Source of the DNA: JBMNPT01 sp050943735
GTDB lineage: Bacteria; Bacillota; Clostridia; Oscillospirales; RGIG577
Direction of reading: 5' to 3'
Assembly (NCBI GenBank): GCA_050943735.1
Contig: JBMNPT010000003.1
Location: 124,001-188,000, forward strand
Length of the DNA: 64,000 nucleotides
This document shows positions 1-8,192 of this stretch, one piece after another; the stretch's first letter is position 1; each line of letters begins with the position of its first letter. The notes beneath the pieces are model-generated. The model was not told the origin of the DNA, did no database searches, and worked only from the letters and a program-made list of their open reading frames with translations. The position numbers and the translations under genes were made by a program.

Positions 1-461
1 ACATCCAGCATGGTGTGTGCGATGTTGGCATCGTGGGCAAGGACACCATTTTGGAATACGGCGGAGAATATTACGAAGTGATGGATCTGCAGACCGGGAA
101 ATGCCGGTTTGCGGTGGCCGGACGGCCTGGGACCGACCTGTATAGCGGCCACGACAAAAAAATCATCGCCACCAAGTATCCCCATGTGACCCATGACTAT
201 TTTGCCAGCAAGGGTGTGGATGTGGAGATTATCAAAATTGAAGGCTCAGTGGAGCTGGCTCCACTGGTGCGGCTGAGCGATGCCATTGTGGACATTGTGG
301 AGACCGGTTCCACTTTGAAGGAGAACGGTCTCACCGTACTGGAGGACATCTGTGACATTTCCGCTCGTATGATTGTCAACATTGCGGCCATGAAGCTCAA
401 ACGTCAGGAGATCAACCAGCTGATCGAAGAGGTAAAACAGGGATTGGAGGACGGCACATGA
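1..461 (+). CDS. hisG: ATP phosphoribosyltransferase catalytic subunit, short form (5' end missing)
   Basis: Catalyses the first step of histidine synthesis, joining ATP and PRPP. The frame is open to the window edge; the first full codon is at base 3, so the N-terminus lies outside. Seen: the GVCDVGIVGKD segment and the PRPP-loop region DAIVDIVETGSTLKENGL. The protein ends soon after this loop without the extra C-terminal regulatory domain of long HisG, so it looks like the short form. In known systems short HisG works with the HisRS-like partner HisZ; that gene is not in the window and is inferred to lie upstream. The stop overlaps the hisD start by 4 bases, so it is the first visible gene of the his operon. 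Confidence 0.93.
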   Translation, partial: IQHGVCDVGIVGKDTILEYGGEYYEVMDLQTGKCRFAVAGRPGTDLYSGHDKKIIATKYPHVTHDYFASKGVDVEIIKIEGSVELAPLVRLSDAIVDIVETGSTLKENGLTVLEDICDISARMIVNIAAMKLKRQEINQLIEEVKQGLEDGT

Positions 462-1753
462 TACGGATCATTGAAGAAAAGGACAGCGCGCAGATCGATG
501 CGCTGCTGGCTTCCCGGGCAGTGGGTGTCAATGCCGCTGTGACCGAAAGCGTACAGGAAATCATCCGTCAAGTGCAGCTGCGGGGCGATGAGGCAGTGGC
601 TGACTTCACCCGAAAGTTTGACGGCGCCGCTCCCGATGCCTTGGAACTGACCTGGCAGGAGCGGGAAGAGGGAGCAGCCAAGGCTGATCCCCGCTTAGTG
701 GAAGCCCTGGAGAGAGCAGCACAGAATATTCGCTCCTACCATGAAGAACAGCGTCAGCGCTCTTATATCATCACTCGTGAAAATGGGGCTATTATGGGTC
801 AGCGGGTGCGGGCTCTTCGCCGGGTGGGACTGTATGTGCCCGGCGGTACCGCTTCCTATCCCTCTTCAGTGCTGATGAATGCCATTCCCGCCAAGGTGGC
901 GGGGGTGCCGGAGCTCATTATGACCACTCCGCCGGGACCTGATGGCAGTATCGCTCCTCACATTTTAGCGGCAGCCAACATTGCCGGAGTGGATCGGATT
1001 TTCCGCATGGGCGGAGCACAGGCAGTGGCCGCTCTGGCTCTGGGAACCCAAACCGTCCCCCGGGTGGATAAAATTGTAGGCCCGGGCAATCAGTATGTGG
1101 CCACCGCCAAACGGCTGCTGTTCGGCACAGTGGACATCGACATGATCGCGGGGCCAAGTGAAATCCTCATCGTCTGCGACGGCAGTGCGGATCCCCGACT
1201 GGTGGCCGCCGACATGATGAGCCAGGCAGAACATGACCCCATGGCTTCCTCGGTGGTGGTGTGTGTTTCCCGTCAGCAGGCAGAGGAGATTGAAGCGGAA
1301 GTGCAGCGGCAGCTGGCCACTCTCAGCCGCCGGGAGATCATCACCCGGTCGCTGGAACAGTTTGGCGCGTTGGTGGTGTGTGATTCCATGGAACGGGCAC
1401 TGGAGATGGCCAACCGCATTGCTCCGGAACATCTGGAGCTGATGGTGGAGGAGCCCTTCCGGTATCTGGGACAGGTGGAAAACGCCGGTTCCGTCTTTTT
1501 GGGACATCACAGTCCCGAGCCGCTGGGCGATTATTTTGCCGGGCCCAACCATGTGCTGCCCACCAACGGCACAGCCCGTTTCTTCTCGCCCTTGTCGGTG
1601 GATACCTTCCTGAAAAAAAGCAGCTATCTCTGCTACACCCAGGAAGCTCTGGCGCAGGCCAGTGAGGACATTGTCACCCTGGCGCGCAGCGAAGGGCTGG
1701 ATGCCCACGCCAATTCCATTCTGGTACGGATGGAGAGAAAGGAGAACCCATGA
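458..1753 (+). CDS. hisD: Histidinol dehydrogenase
   Basis: Zn-dependent NAD+ enzyme oxidising L-histidinol to L-histidine, the last step of the pathway. The 431-residue product has the normal full length. Family landmarks seen are the YVPGGTASYPSSVLMN segment, the nucleotide-site GPGNQYVATAKRL stretch, the MIAGPSEILI and SQAEHDP motifs (the latter carrying a metal-ligand histidine) and the IAPEHLEL motif with the catalytic Glu-His pair. The start codon overlaps the end of hisG and the stop overlaps the start of hisC, so translational coupling along the operon is likely. Confidence 0.98.
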   Translation: MIRIIEEKDSAQIDALLASRAVGVNAAVTESVQEIIRQVQLRGDEAVADFTRKFDGAAPDALELTWQEREEGAAKADPRLVEALERAAQNIRSYHEEQRQRSYIITRENGAIMGQRVRALRRVGLYVPGGTASYPSSVLMNAIPAKVAGVPELIMTTPPGPDGSIAPHILAAANIAGVDRIFRMGGAQAVAALALGTQTVPRVDKIVGPGNQYVATAKRLLFGTVDIDMIAGPSEILIVCDGSADPRLVAADMMSQAEHDPMASSVVVCVSRQQAEEIEAEVQRQLATLSRREIITRSLEQFGALVVCDSMERALEMANRIAPEHLELMVEEPFRYLGQVENAGSVFLGHHSPEPLGDYFAGPNHVLPTNGTARFFSPLSVDTFLKKSSYLCYTQEALAQASEDIVTLARSEGLDAHANSILVRMERKENP

Positions 1754-2823
1754 GTCGTTATGCCATTCCCCGGGTCCAAACACTGACCCCATATACCGCC
1801 AATCCCAATGTATATCCCGTCAAGCTGGACGCCAACGAGAGTGTGTATCCCATTGACGACGCACTTCGGCAAAAGGTGGCCCAGGCTCTGCTGGAAGACG
1901 GGCTCAACATCTATCCTGACCCCATGGCAGAGCAGCTGTGTCGTGCCTACGAACAGCTCATGGGCCTGCCGGCTGGCCGTACTGCTGCGGGCAACGGCTC
2001 GGATGAGCTGATTCATGTGATCCAGCAGTGCTATCTGGACGCGGGAGATACACTGCTTTGTTTTGGCCCTGACTTTTCCATGTACCGTTTTTACGCGGAA
2101 GTACTGGGCGCCCGGGTGGAAGAAGTGATGAAAGGAGAGGACTTGTGCCTCACGCCGCAGATGGTCAAACAGGCCTATGATCGGGTGCAGCCGCAAATGA
2201 TTTGTTTTTCTAATCCCTGCAACCCCACCGGACAGGGAATGAGCCGGGAAGAGATCCGGCAGATCGTGGAGCAGTGCCCCTGTATGATTGTGGTAGACGA
2301 AGCCTATATGGATTTCTGGAACCAGTCTGTGATGGATCTGGTGGACCAGTATGACAATCTCATCGTGCTGCGCACCTGCTCCAAGGCCTTTGCACTGGCC
2401 GGAATCCGGCTGGGTTTTGCGGTGGCGGAGCCTTCCATTATCCAGGATATACAAAAAGTAAAATCCCCCTATAATGTGAGCGTACTTACTCAAATCGCAG
2501 GCCAGGTGTGCCTGGAAAACGCCCAGTACATGAAAGAAGATGTGGAGCGGCTGATGCAGGAACGGGACTGGTTTCAGCAAAAAGCCATGGAGCTGGCTGC
2601 TGAATTCCCGGGACTGCTGCAAGCCTATGCCTCCCACGCCAATTTTGTGCTGTTTTCTTCTCCCAAAGCCCAGGCTATTACACAAGCTCTGTTGGAGGAG
2701 GGGATTTGCATTCGAGTGTACGGCGGCCCCCGTTTCCGTGTGACGGTTGGTACCCACGAACAGATGCAGCAAATCCTGTGCATCCTGCGCAGTGTTTTGC
2801 AGCAGGAGAGGAGTGCACAATGA
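1750..2823 (+). CDS. hisC: Histidinol-phosphate aminotransferase
   Basis: PLP-dependent fold-type I aminotransferase converting imidazole acetol phosphate and glutamate to histidinol phosphate. The 357-residue length is typical. Seen: the N-terminal LDANESVYP motif, AAGNGSDELI in the cofactor-binding region, SNPCNPTGQ, the DEAYMDF aspartate that contacts the pyridine nitrogen, and the Schiff-base lysine in RTCSKAFALAGIRLG. Its ATG overlaps the hisD stop (ATGA) and its own stop overlaps the hisB ATG, consistent with one polycistronic message. Confidence 0.97.
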   Translation: MSRYAIPRVQTLTPYTANPNVYPVKLDANESVYPIDDALRQKVAQALLEDGLNIYPDPMAEQLCRAYEQLMGLPAGRTAAGNGSDELIHVIQQCYLDAGDTLLCFGPDFSMYRFYAEVLGARVEEVMKGEDLCLTPQMVKQAYDRVQPQMICFSNPCNPTGQGMSREEIRQIVEQCPCMIVVDEAYMDFWNQSVMDLVDQYDNLIVLRTCSKAFALAGIRLGFAVAEPSIIQDIQKVKSPYNVSVLTQIAGQVCLENAQYMKEDVERLMQERDWFQQKAMELAAEFPGLLQAYASHANFVLFSSPKAQAITQALLEEGICIRVYGGPRFRVTVGTHEQMQQILCILRSVLQQERSAQ

Positions 2824-3398
2824 TTCAGATAGAACGGACCACAAAGGAAACCAGCATCCGGCTGGAATTGGAGCTGCAGGGCTCGGGACAGGGAGAAATT
2901 TCCACCGGAGTAGGTTTTTTCGATCACATGCTGCACTCCTTCGCGGTGCACGGCGGATTTGATCTGTCGGTACAGGTGCAGGGGGATTTGCAGGTGGATT
3001 GCCACCACACCATTGAGGACACCGGCATTGTGCTGGGACAGGCCTTTGCCAAAGCGCTGGGAAACAAAGGCGGCATCCGTCGTTTTGGCTCCGCCTATGT
3101 CCCCATGGATGAAGCGCTGTGTTTTGCGGCGGTGGATGTGAGCGGGCGGCCCTATCTGGTGCTGGACTGTCCTGCATCCGCACCTATGATTGGAGAGTAT
3201 GACACCCAGATGACCACTGAGTTTTTCCGGGCATTGGCCATGAACAGCGGCATCACCTTGCACGCCCGCTGTCTGTACGGCGACAACGACCACCACAAGG
3301 TGGAGGCGCTGTTCAAAGCGGTGGCCCGGGCGTTGCGGGAGGCGGTGACTCCCACCGGTGACGGCCGAGTCCTGTCCGCCAAGGGGGTGCTGGGATGA
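2820..3398 (+). CDS. hisB: Imidazoleglycerol-phosphate dehydratase
   Basis: Mn-dependent dehydratase making imidazole acetol phosphate. It is the monofunctional form, 192 residues, without the phosphatase domain of enterobacterial HisB. The ATG at 2820 was chosen because it overlaps the hisC stop and gives the usual N-terminus MIQIERTTKET; a longer open frame begins upstream but runs inside hisC. Metal-binding landmarks seen are FFDHMLHSFAVHG, DCHHTIEDTGI and YGDNDHHKVEALFKA. The stop overlaps the hisH start. Confidence 0.97.
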   Translation: MIQIERTTKETSIRLELELQGSGQGEISTGVGFFDHMLHSFAVHGGFDLSVQVQGDLQVDCHHTIEDTGIVLGQAFAKALGNKGGIRRFGSAYVPMDEALCFAAVDVSGRPYLVLDCPASAPMIGEYDTQMTTEFFRALAMNSGITLHARCLYGDNDHHKVEALFKAVARALREAVTPTGDGRVLSAKGVLG

Positions 3399-3997
3399 TC
3401 GCCATAATCGACTACGGAGCGGGCAATCTATTCAACGCCCAAAAAGCCATGGAAGCGCTGGGATATGACGCGGTGGTAACTGGTGACCCGCAGACCATCC
3501 GGGATGCCTCCAAGCTGATTTTGCCCGGTGTGGGGGCGTTCCCCAGTGCCATGGAGCAGCTCAACCAGAGCGGACTGGCGCAGCTTTTGCGGGAGCAGGT
3601 GCAAGGAGGGAAATCTCTGCTGGGCATCTGCCTGGGCATGCAGCTGCTGTTTGACCGCAGTGAAGAAGTGACCCCCACCCCCGGGCTGGGGCTGATCCAG
3701 GGATGTGTGAAGCGGCTTACCAAGGCGCCCAAAATCCCACATATGGGCTGGAATGACTTGCATTTTCCCCAGTCTCATCCGGTTTTCTCTGGCATCGATG
3801 AGGGAGCCTATGTCTATTTTGTACATAGCTTCTGCGCGCAGGAAGTGCGGCCGGAAGATCTGATCGCCACCACTGAATACGGGGAAACCATCACCGCAGC
3901 GGTGGCCCGGGACAATGTGATCGGAATGCAGTATCACCCTGAAAAAAGCAGTGCCGTGGGCCTGCGGATGCTGCGCAATTTTGCTGAGATGAAATGA
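3395..3997 (+). CDS. hisH: Imidazole glycerol phosphate synthase, glutaminase subunit
   Basis: Class I glutamine amidotransferase subunit that feeds ammonia to HisF. The 200-residue product shows the nucleophile elbow GICLGMQLLFD with the catalytic Cys, the N-terminal DYGAGNL motif, the LPGVGAFPSAM oxyanion region and the C-terminal QYHPEKS motif carrying the catalytic His and Glu. Translation starts at an ATG overlapping the hisB stop. HisF lies two genes downstream, with hisA between them, as in many bacterial his operons. Confidence 0.97.
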   Translation: MIAIIDYGAGNLFNAQKAMEALGYDAVVTGDPQTIRDASKLILPGVGAFPSAMEQLNQSGLAQLLREQVQGGKSLLGICLGMQLLFDRSEEVTPTPGLGLIQGCVKRLTKAPKIPHMGWNDLHFPQSHPVFSGIDEGAYVYFVHSFCAQEVRPEDLIATTEYGETITAAVARDNVIGMQYHPEKSSAVGLRMLRNFAEMK

Positions 3998-4007
3998 GGA
4001 ATCACCC

Positions 4008-4730
4008 ATGATAATTTTACCTGCCATTGATTTAAAAGACGGACAGTGTGTCCGTCTGGTCAAAGGGGAATTTTCCACCGCCCACAAAGTGGCGGAAGAC
4101 CCCGCGCAAACCGCTCAAACCTTCCGGGACTGCGGCGCGTCATTCATCCACGTGGTGGATCTGGACGGCTCTCTGCAGGGCAAGTGCGTCAACCGGACAG
4201 CCATTGAAGCCATCCTGTCCGCCGGTGTACCCGTGGAACTGGGAGGCGGAGTCCGTTCCATGGACACACTGATTGACCTGCTGGAAATGGGCGTTTCCCG
4301 GGTAATTTTGGGCAGTGCAGCCCTTAAGGACCCTGCTTTTGTACGGGAAGCACTGGCCGCTTACGGAGACCGTATTGCGGTGGGAATTGACGCCAAACAG
4401 GGCATGGTGGCTGTGGAAGGCTGGAAGGAAACCAGCCGTGTGGATTATCTGGAGTTTGCCCGGGAAATGGATGCGTTGGGTGTTGGCAACCTGATCTTCA
4501 CCGACATCAGCCGGGATGGCACCCTCACTGGTCCCAACCTGGAACAATTGGGCGCGCTCTGTGACGCGGTGTCCTGCAAGGTGACTGCCAGCGGCGGCGT
4601 GAAGGATCTCTCTCACATCCGCCAGCTCATGGAGCTGGGCGTGTATGGCGCCATTGTGGGTAAGGCCATCTATGCCGGCACGCTGGATTTGCGCCAGGCC
4701 ATCGCTCTTACACGAGAGGGGGAAGGCTGA
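4008..4730 (+). CDS. hisA: Phosphoribosylformimino-5-aminoimidazole carboxamide ribotide isomerase
   Basis: TIM-barrel Amadori isomerase acting on ProFAR, 240 residues. Seen: the N-terminal LPAIDLKDGQCVRL with the first catalytic Asp, the first-half phosphate-binding GGGVRS, the second catalytic Asp in VGIDAKQG, and the second phosphate-binding segment ASGGVKDL. It begins 10 bases after hisH, preceded by a GAGGA ribosome-binding site, and its stop overlaps the hisF ATG by one base. HisA and HisF are internally duplicated half-barrel relatives; the order here is the usual one. Confidence 0.97.
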   Translation: MIILPAIDLKDGQCVRLVKGEFSTAHKVAEDPAQTAQTFRDCGASFIHVVDLDGSLQGKCVNRTAIEAILSAGVPVELGGGVRSMDTLIDLLEMGVSRVILGSAALKDPAFVREALAAYGDRIAVGIDAKQGMVAVEGWKETSRVDYLEFAREMDALGVGNLIFTDISRDGTLTGPNLEQLGALCDAVSCKVTASGGVKDLSHIRQLMELGVYGAIVGKAIYAGTLDLRQAIALTREGEG

Positions 4731-5497
4731 TGTTGGGCAAACGAATCATTCCCTGTCTGGATGTCACCGATGGGCGGGTGGTCAAAGGAGTCCATTTTGT
4801 GGACCTGAAAGACGTTGGAGACCCCATTGAAATCGCACGGTACTATGAAAAGCAGGGGGCAGATGAGATTGTATTTCTGGACATCACCGCCACCAGCGAC
4901 GGCCGGGCCACCATGGTAGATCTCATCAGCCGGTGTGCCTCCCAGGTGTTTATGCCTCTGACGGTGGGGGGCGGCATCCGCACCGTAGAAGATTTTCGGC
5001 AGATTCTGCGGGCGGGTGCGGACAAGGTTTCCATCAACTCCTCGGCGGTGAAAAATCCTCAGCTGATCAGCCAGGCGGCGGAGATCTTCGGCAGCCAATG
5101 CGTGGTGGTGGCAGTGGATGTGCGCCGTCACCCGGAAAATCACAAGAGCGGATACAACGTGGTCATTGCCGGAGGGCGGATTGACACAGGGCTGGATGCG
5201 CTGGAGTGGGTTCAGCAAGCCTGGAAGCTGGGAGCAGGAGAGATTTTGCTCACTTCCATGGAAGCCGATGGAACCAAAGCCGGCTATGATCTGGGCATCA
5301 CCAAGGCGGTGTGCCAGGCGGTGGATATCCCGGTGATCGCCAGCGGTGGAGCGGGCACATTGGAGCATTTCCCCCAGGTGTTTGAGGAAACCGGCTGCGA
5401 TGCGGCACTGGCAGCTTCTCTGTTCCATTTCAAGGAGCTGGAAGTGAGTCAGGTCAAAGAGACCCTGCGTCAGCGGGGCATTCCGGTAAGGAGGTAA
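4730..5497 (+). CDS. hisF: Imidazole glycerol phosphate synthase, cyclase subunit
   Basis: TIM-barrel cyclase taking ammonia from HisH to form IGP and AICAR; 255 residues. The two catalytic aspartates are visible in RIIPCLDVTDG and VVVAVDVRR, with phosphate-binding segments TVGGGIRT and ASGGAGT. The ATG overlaps the hisA stop. Full length, no disruption seen. Confidence 0.98.
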   Translation: MLGKRIIPCLDVTDGRVVKGVHFVDLKDVGDPIEIARYYEKQGADEIVFLDITATSDGRATMVDLISRCASQVFMPLTVGGGIRTVEDFRQILRAGADKVSINSSAVKNPQLISQAAEIFGSQCVVVAVDVRRHPENHKSGYNVVIAGGRIDTGLDALEWVQQAWKLGAGEILLTSMEADGTKAGYDLGITKAVCQAVDIPVIASGGAGTLEHFPQVFEETGCDAALAASLFHFKELEVSQVKETLRQRGIPVRR

Positions 5498-5503
5498 CAG
5501 GGT

Positions 5504-5830
5504 ATGGATTTGAAGCGGTATTTTCAAAAAAGCGACTTGATTCCCGCTATCATTCAGGAGGAAAGCACCGGTGAGGTGCTGATGCTGGGATACATGAATG
5601 AAGAATCCCTGAAATTGACGCTGGAAACCGGGAAAACCTGGTTTTGGTCCCGCAGCCGTCAAAAGCTGTGGAACAAGGGGGAGACGTCAGGTCATTTTCA
5701 ACTGGTGCGCAGCATCCATGGCGACTGCGACGACGATACCCTGCTCATTCAGGTGGAACAGATTGGCCCGGCCTGTCATACGGGCAACAAGAGCTGCTTT
5801 TTCAACTTGATCCAACAAAAGGAGGACTGA
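5504..5830 (+). CDS. hisI: Phosphoribosyl-AMP cyclohydrolase
   Basis: Opens the adenine ring of phosphoribosyl-AMP. A stand-alone 108-residue HisI, not fused to HisE as in many bacteria. Zn and Mg ligand motifs are visible: SRQKLWNKGETSGH, the DCDDDTLL acidic cluster and the CHTGNKSCF cysteine pair. It follows hisF by 6 bases, with GGAGG overlapping the hisF end serving as ribosome-binding site, and precedes hisE by 4 bases. Confidence 0.97.
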   Translation: MDLKRYFQKSDLIPAIIQEESTGEVLMLGYMNEESLKLTLETGKTWFWSRSRQKLWNKGETSGHFQLVRSIHGDCDDDTLLIQVEQIGPACHTGNKSCFFNLIQQKED

Positions 5831-5834
5831 CCCA

Positions 5835-6161
5835 ATGGAACAGCTGATACAAAAGGAATACGACCGGATTTTGGAGCGGCGGGCTCACCCCCAGGAGGGC
5901 TCCTATACTGCTTATCTTTTTGAAAAGGGACTGGATAAGATTCTCAAAAAGGTGGGAGAGGAGTGCAGCGAAACCATCATTGCCGCCAAAAACGGCAAAA
6001 ATGAGGAGACGGTCACCGAAATTGCAGACCTGATGTTTCATGTATTGGTAATGATGGCCGATCAAGGCATCACGCCTGACGATGTGGCGGCTATTTTGGC
6101 CCAGCGTCAGGCAAAAGAGGGAAACCTGAAAGTGATGAAGGTAGTGGATAAAAACACCTGA
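5835..6161 (+). CDS. hisE: Phosphoribosyl-ATP pyrophosphatase
   Basis: MazG-like all-alpha pyrophosphohydrolase converting PR-ATP to PR-AMP; 108 residues. Seen: SYTAYLFEKGLDKILKKVGEE and EETVTEIADLMFH, which supply the Mg-coordinating acidic residues of the family. It is the last gene of the his operon, followed directly by a rho-independent terminator. Confidence 0.96.
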   Translation: MEQLIQKEYDRILERRAHPQEGSYTAYLFEKGLDKILKKVGEECSETIIAAKNGKNEETVTEIADLMFHVLVMMADQGITPDDVAAILAQRQAKEGNLKVMKVVDKNT

Positions 6162-6171
6162 AAAAAGCAAA

Positions 6172-6199
6172 ACGACCATCCTGAGATGGTCGTTTTTTT
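6172..6199 (+). terminator. Terminator of the his operon
   Basis: A perfect 9-bp stem (ACGACCATC at 6172-6180 and GATGGTCGT at 6185-6193) with a CTGA loop is followed by seven T residues. The opposite strand also ends in a T-rich tract, so it could serve the convergent small gene at 6201-6398 as well. Confidence 0.9.
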
Positions 6200-6200
6200 A

Positions 6201-6398
6201 CTATCCAGTAATGGTGCCTCCGGATTTTCTGGACGAATGTTTTTTTTCGGGACGCTGGGTGAAATACAGACAGTCATTGCCCTCCAGACCGCAGCGACTG
6301 GACGGTGTTCCCAAATCCCGCAGTGTGCAGGCGCCATTGCGTTGATACAGACAGGGGTTGGTACATGGAATCAAAAAGATCATCTCCTTCGTTTCCAT
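6201..6398 (-). CDS. Small cysteine-rich protein
   Basis: A 65-residue product beginning METKEMIFL, with five cysteines in the arrangement C-x3-C-x-YQ-x2-G-x-C-x-L, then a C and a final DCLYF. This spacing resembles a small clostridial family, often mis-named hydroxymyristoyl-ACP dehydratase in databases, that probably binds a metal; the function is unknown. The start at 6398 is preferred over an upstream in-frame ATG at 6443, which sits inside a terminator hairpin. A weak GGGGTG lies upstream. It is downstream of dapB on the same strand but separated by a hairpin. Confidence 0.6.
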   Translation of the reverse strand: METKEMIFLIPCTNPCLYQRNGACTLRDLGTPSSRCGLEGNDCLYFTQRPEKKHSSRKSGGTITG

Positions 6399-6441
6399 AG
6401 CTTGCACCCCACGGGCTTTTGCTATACAGCCAATAAAAACC

Positions 6442-6480
6442 AACTCCCCGACACGATTTGCCGCATCGGGGAGTTTTTAA
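6442..6480. terminator. Terminator hairpin after dapB
   Basis: Ten-bp arms AACTCCCCGA (6442-6451) and TCGGGGAGTT (6466-6475) enclose a 14-base loop. T-rich sequence flanks both sides (TTTTTAATT on plus, GGTTTTTATT on minus). It lies just past the dapB stop, so termination of the asd-dapA-dapB message is its likely job. Confidence 0.75.
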
Positions 6481-6481
6481 T

Positions 6482-7249
6482 TCAATTTTGCTGATAACTG
6501 GCTACCAGATCCGCCATATCATACAGACCGGCCGGTTTGCCCGCCATAAAGCAGGCTGCTTTTACAGCGCCTTCCGCAAATACTTCCCGGGAAGCCGCGC
6601 TGTGACGCAACTCGATGACCTCATTGGTGCCGGCGAAAATCACTTCGTGATCGCCTACGATGTTACCGCCGCGAACGGCATGCAGGCCAATTTCCTGTTT
6701 TTCCCGCTTCTTCCGCACTGAATGCCGGTCATATACATATTCAGGCTCATAGCGCAGCACCTGGGAAATAGCATCCGCCAACGCCAATGCCGTCCCGCTG
6801 GGGGCGTCGATCTTCTGGTTGTGATGCCGCTCTACAATTTCAATGTCATAATTGTCCTGCAGCACCACCGCCGCACGTTTGAGCAGATCAATGAGCACAT
6901 TGATACCCAGCGACATATTGGCCGAGAAGAAAATGCCCACCTTTTGAGAGGTTTCCCGCAACTGTTGTTTTTGTTCCGCAGAAAGCCCCGTGGTACAAAT
7001 CACAGCTGGGATCTGTCTGGCCACTGCCATTTCCAGCAAAGGGGAAAGGCTGGAGGGATGAGAAAAATCAATGATGACATCCGCTTCACCAGTGAATTCC
7101 GCCGCCGAAGCCAGCACAGGATAGGTACTCATCTGCCGGGTGTTGATGTCCACACCGGCTACAATGGTCACATCCTCAGCCGCTTCGCACAGACGGGTGA
7201 TGACCTGCCCCATTTTGCCGTTACAACCGCTCAGTACAATACGAACCAT
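6482..7249 (-). CDS. dapB: 4-hydroxy-tetrahydrodipicolinate reductase
   Basis: NAD(P)H-dependent reductase of the lysine/diaminopimelate pathway; 255 residues. Seen: the N-terminal Rossmann loop GCNGKMGQ, CTTGLSAEQ in the nucleotide-binding region, the SANMSLGIN motif, and the HHNQKIDAPSGTA segment that bears the catalytic histidine/lysine and substrate-phosphate-like binding residues. Last of three same-strand genes asd-dapA-dapB; 25 bases separate it from dapA. In a spore former the product also feeds dipicolinate synthesis. Confidence 0.97.
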   Translation of the reverse strand: MVRIVLSGCNGKMGQVITRLCEAAEDVTIVAGVDINTRQMSTYPVLASAAEFTGEADVIIDFSHPSSLSPLLEMAVARQIPAVICTTGLSAEQKQQLRETSQKVGIFFSANMSLGINVLIDLLKRAAVVLQDNYDIEIVERHHNQKIDAPSGTALALADAISQVLRYEPEYVYDRHSVRKKREKQEIGLHAVRGGNIVGDHEVIFAGTNEVIELRHSAASREVFAEGAVKAACFMAGKPAGLYDMADLVASYQQN

Positions 7250-7274
7250 TTTTACACGTCCTTTTTCTTGGGTA

Positions 7275-8159
7275 TCAGATGAGGTGATGCTTACGCAGTT
7301 CGCTCTTCAATAGTTCCAGATTTTTTCCTTCCATGGGGAAGAGAGGCATCCGCAGATCGCCCATCTTGTAGCCCATCAGGTTCAGAGCAGTCTTGACGGG
7401 GATGGGGTTGACTTCCACAAACAGCGCTTCGATCAGGCTGAGCAGCTTGAGCTGCAGAGCACAGCTCTCCTGCACTTTACCATCAAAGTACAGCTGGCAA
7501 ATATCATGAGCTTCCCGGGGCATCACATTGGCCAGCACCGAGATAACGCCCTGGGCGCCCAGAGAGAGCAAAGGTACGATCTGGTCGTCATTGCCAGAGT
7601 ACACCTGCATGTCATCTCCGCACAGCTCCTTGATCTTTGCGATCTGGGTGATATTGCCGCTGGCCTCCTTGGTGGCCACGATATTGGGGTGTTTTGCCAG
7701 TTCCACATAGGTGGCAGGGGTGATGTTGAGCCCGGTACGGGACGGAACGTTATACAAAATGATTGGGATATCCACCCGGTCCGCAATGTAATTGTAGTGC
7801 TTTACCAAGCCGGACTGAGTACACTTGTTGTAGTAGGGAGTCACCAGCAGCAGGGCGTCAGCGCCCACTTCCTGGGCGTGACGGGACAGATTGGCTGCGT
7901 ACACGGTGTCATTGGAGCCCGCACCGGCCACCACCGGTACCCGGTGATTGACGTGCTTGACTGTGTAGGCGATGACATCCTCATGTTCCTGGTCGGTCAT
8001 GGTGGAAGACTCGCCGGTGGTTCCTGCGATGACAATGGCATCGGTGCCGTTGTCAATGGTAAAATCAATTAAACGTCCCAGCTCATCATAGTTGATGCCC
8101 TTTTCATCAAAGGGGGTGGCAATGGCCACACCGGAGCCTCGGAAAACAACTTTTTTCAT
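7275..8159 (-). CDS. dapA: 4-hydroxy-tetrahydrodipicolinate synthase
   Basis: TIM-barrel aldolase condensing pyruvate with aspartate semialdehyde; 294 residues. Seen: the GTTGESSTMTDQEH segment, YNVPSRTG with the catalytic tyrosine, and IVATKEASGN with the Schiff-base lysine. It lies 33 bases after asd, which makes its substrate, and a good GGAGGC ribosome-binding site precedes the ATG. Confidence 0.97.
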   Translation of the reverse strand: MKKVVFRGSGVAIATPFDEKGINYDELGRLIDFTIDNGTDAIVIAGTTGESSTMTDQEHEDVIAYTVKHVNHRVPVVAGAGSNDTVYAANLSRHAQEVGADALLLVTPYYNKCTQSGLVKHYNYIADRVDIPIILYNVPSRTGLNITPATYVELAKHPNIVATKEASGNITQIAKIKELCGDDMQVYSGNDDQIVPLLSLGAQGVISVLANVMPREAHDICQLYFDGKVQESCALQLKLLSLIEALFVEVNPIPVKTALNLMGYKMGDLRMPLFPMEGKNLELLKSELRKHHLI

Positions 8160-8192
8160 GGAAATGCCTCCTTCGGATTTGATGGGTAGCGA

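Noticed and set aside
1633..3183. Long minus-strand open frame across hisD-hisC-hisB
   Set aside because: Antisense shadow of conserved his genes; composition Pro/His/Arg-rich with no domain.
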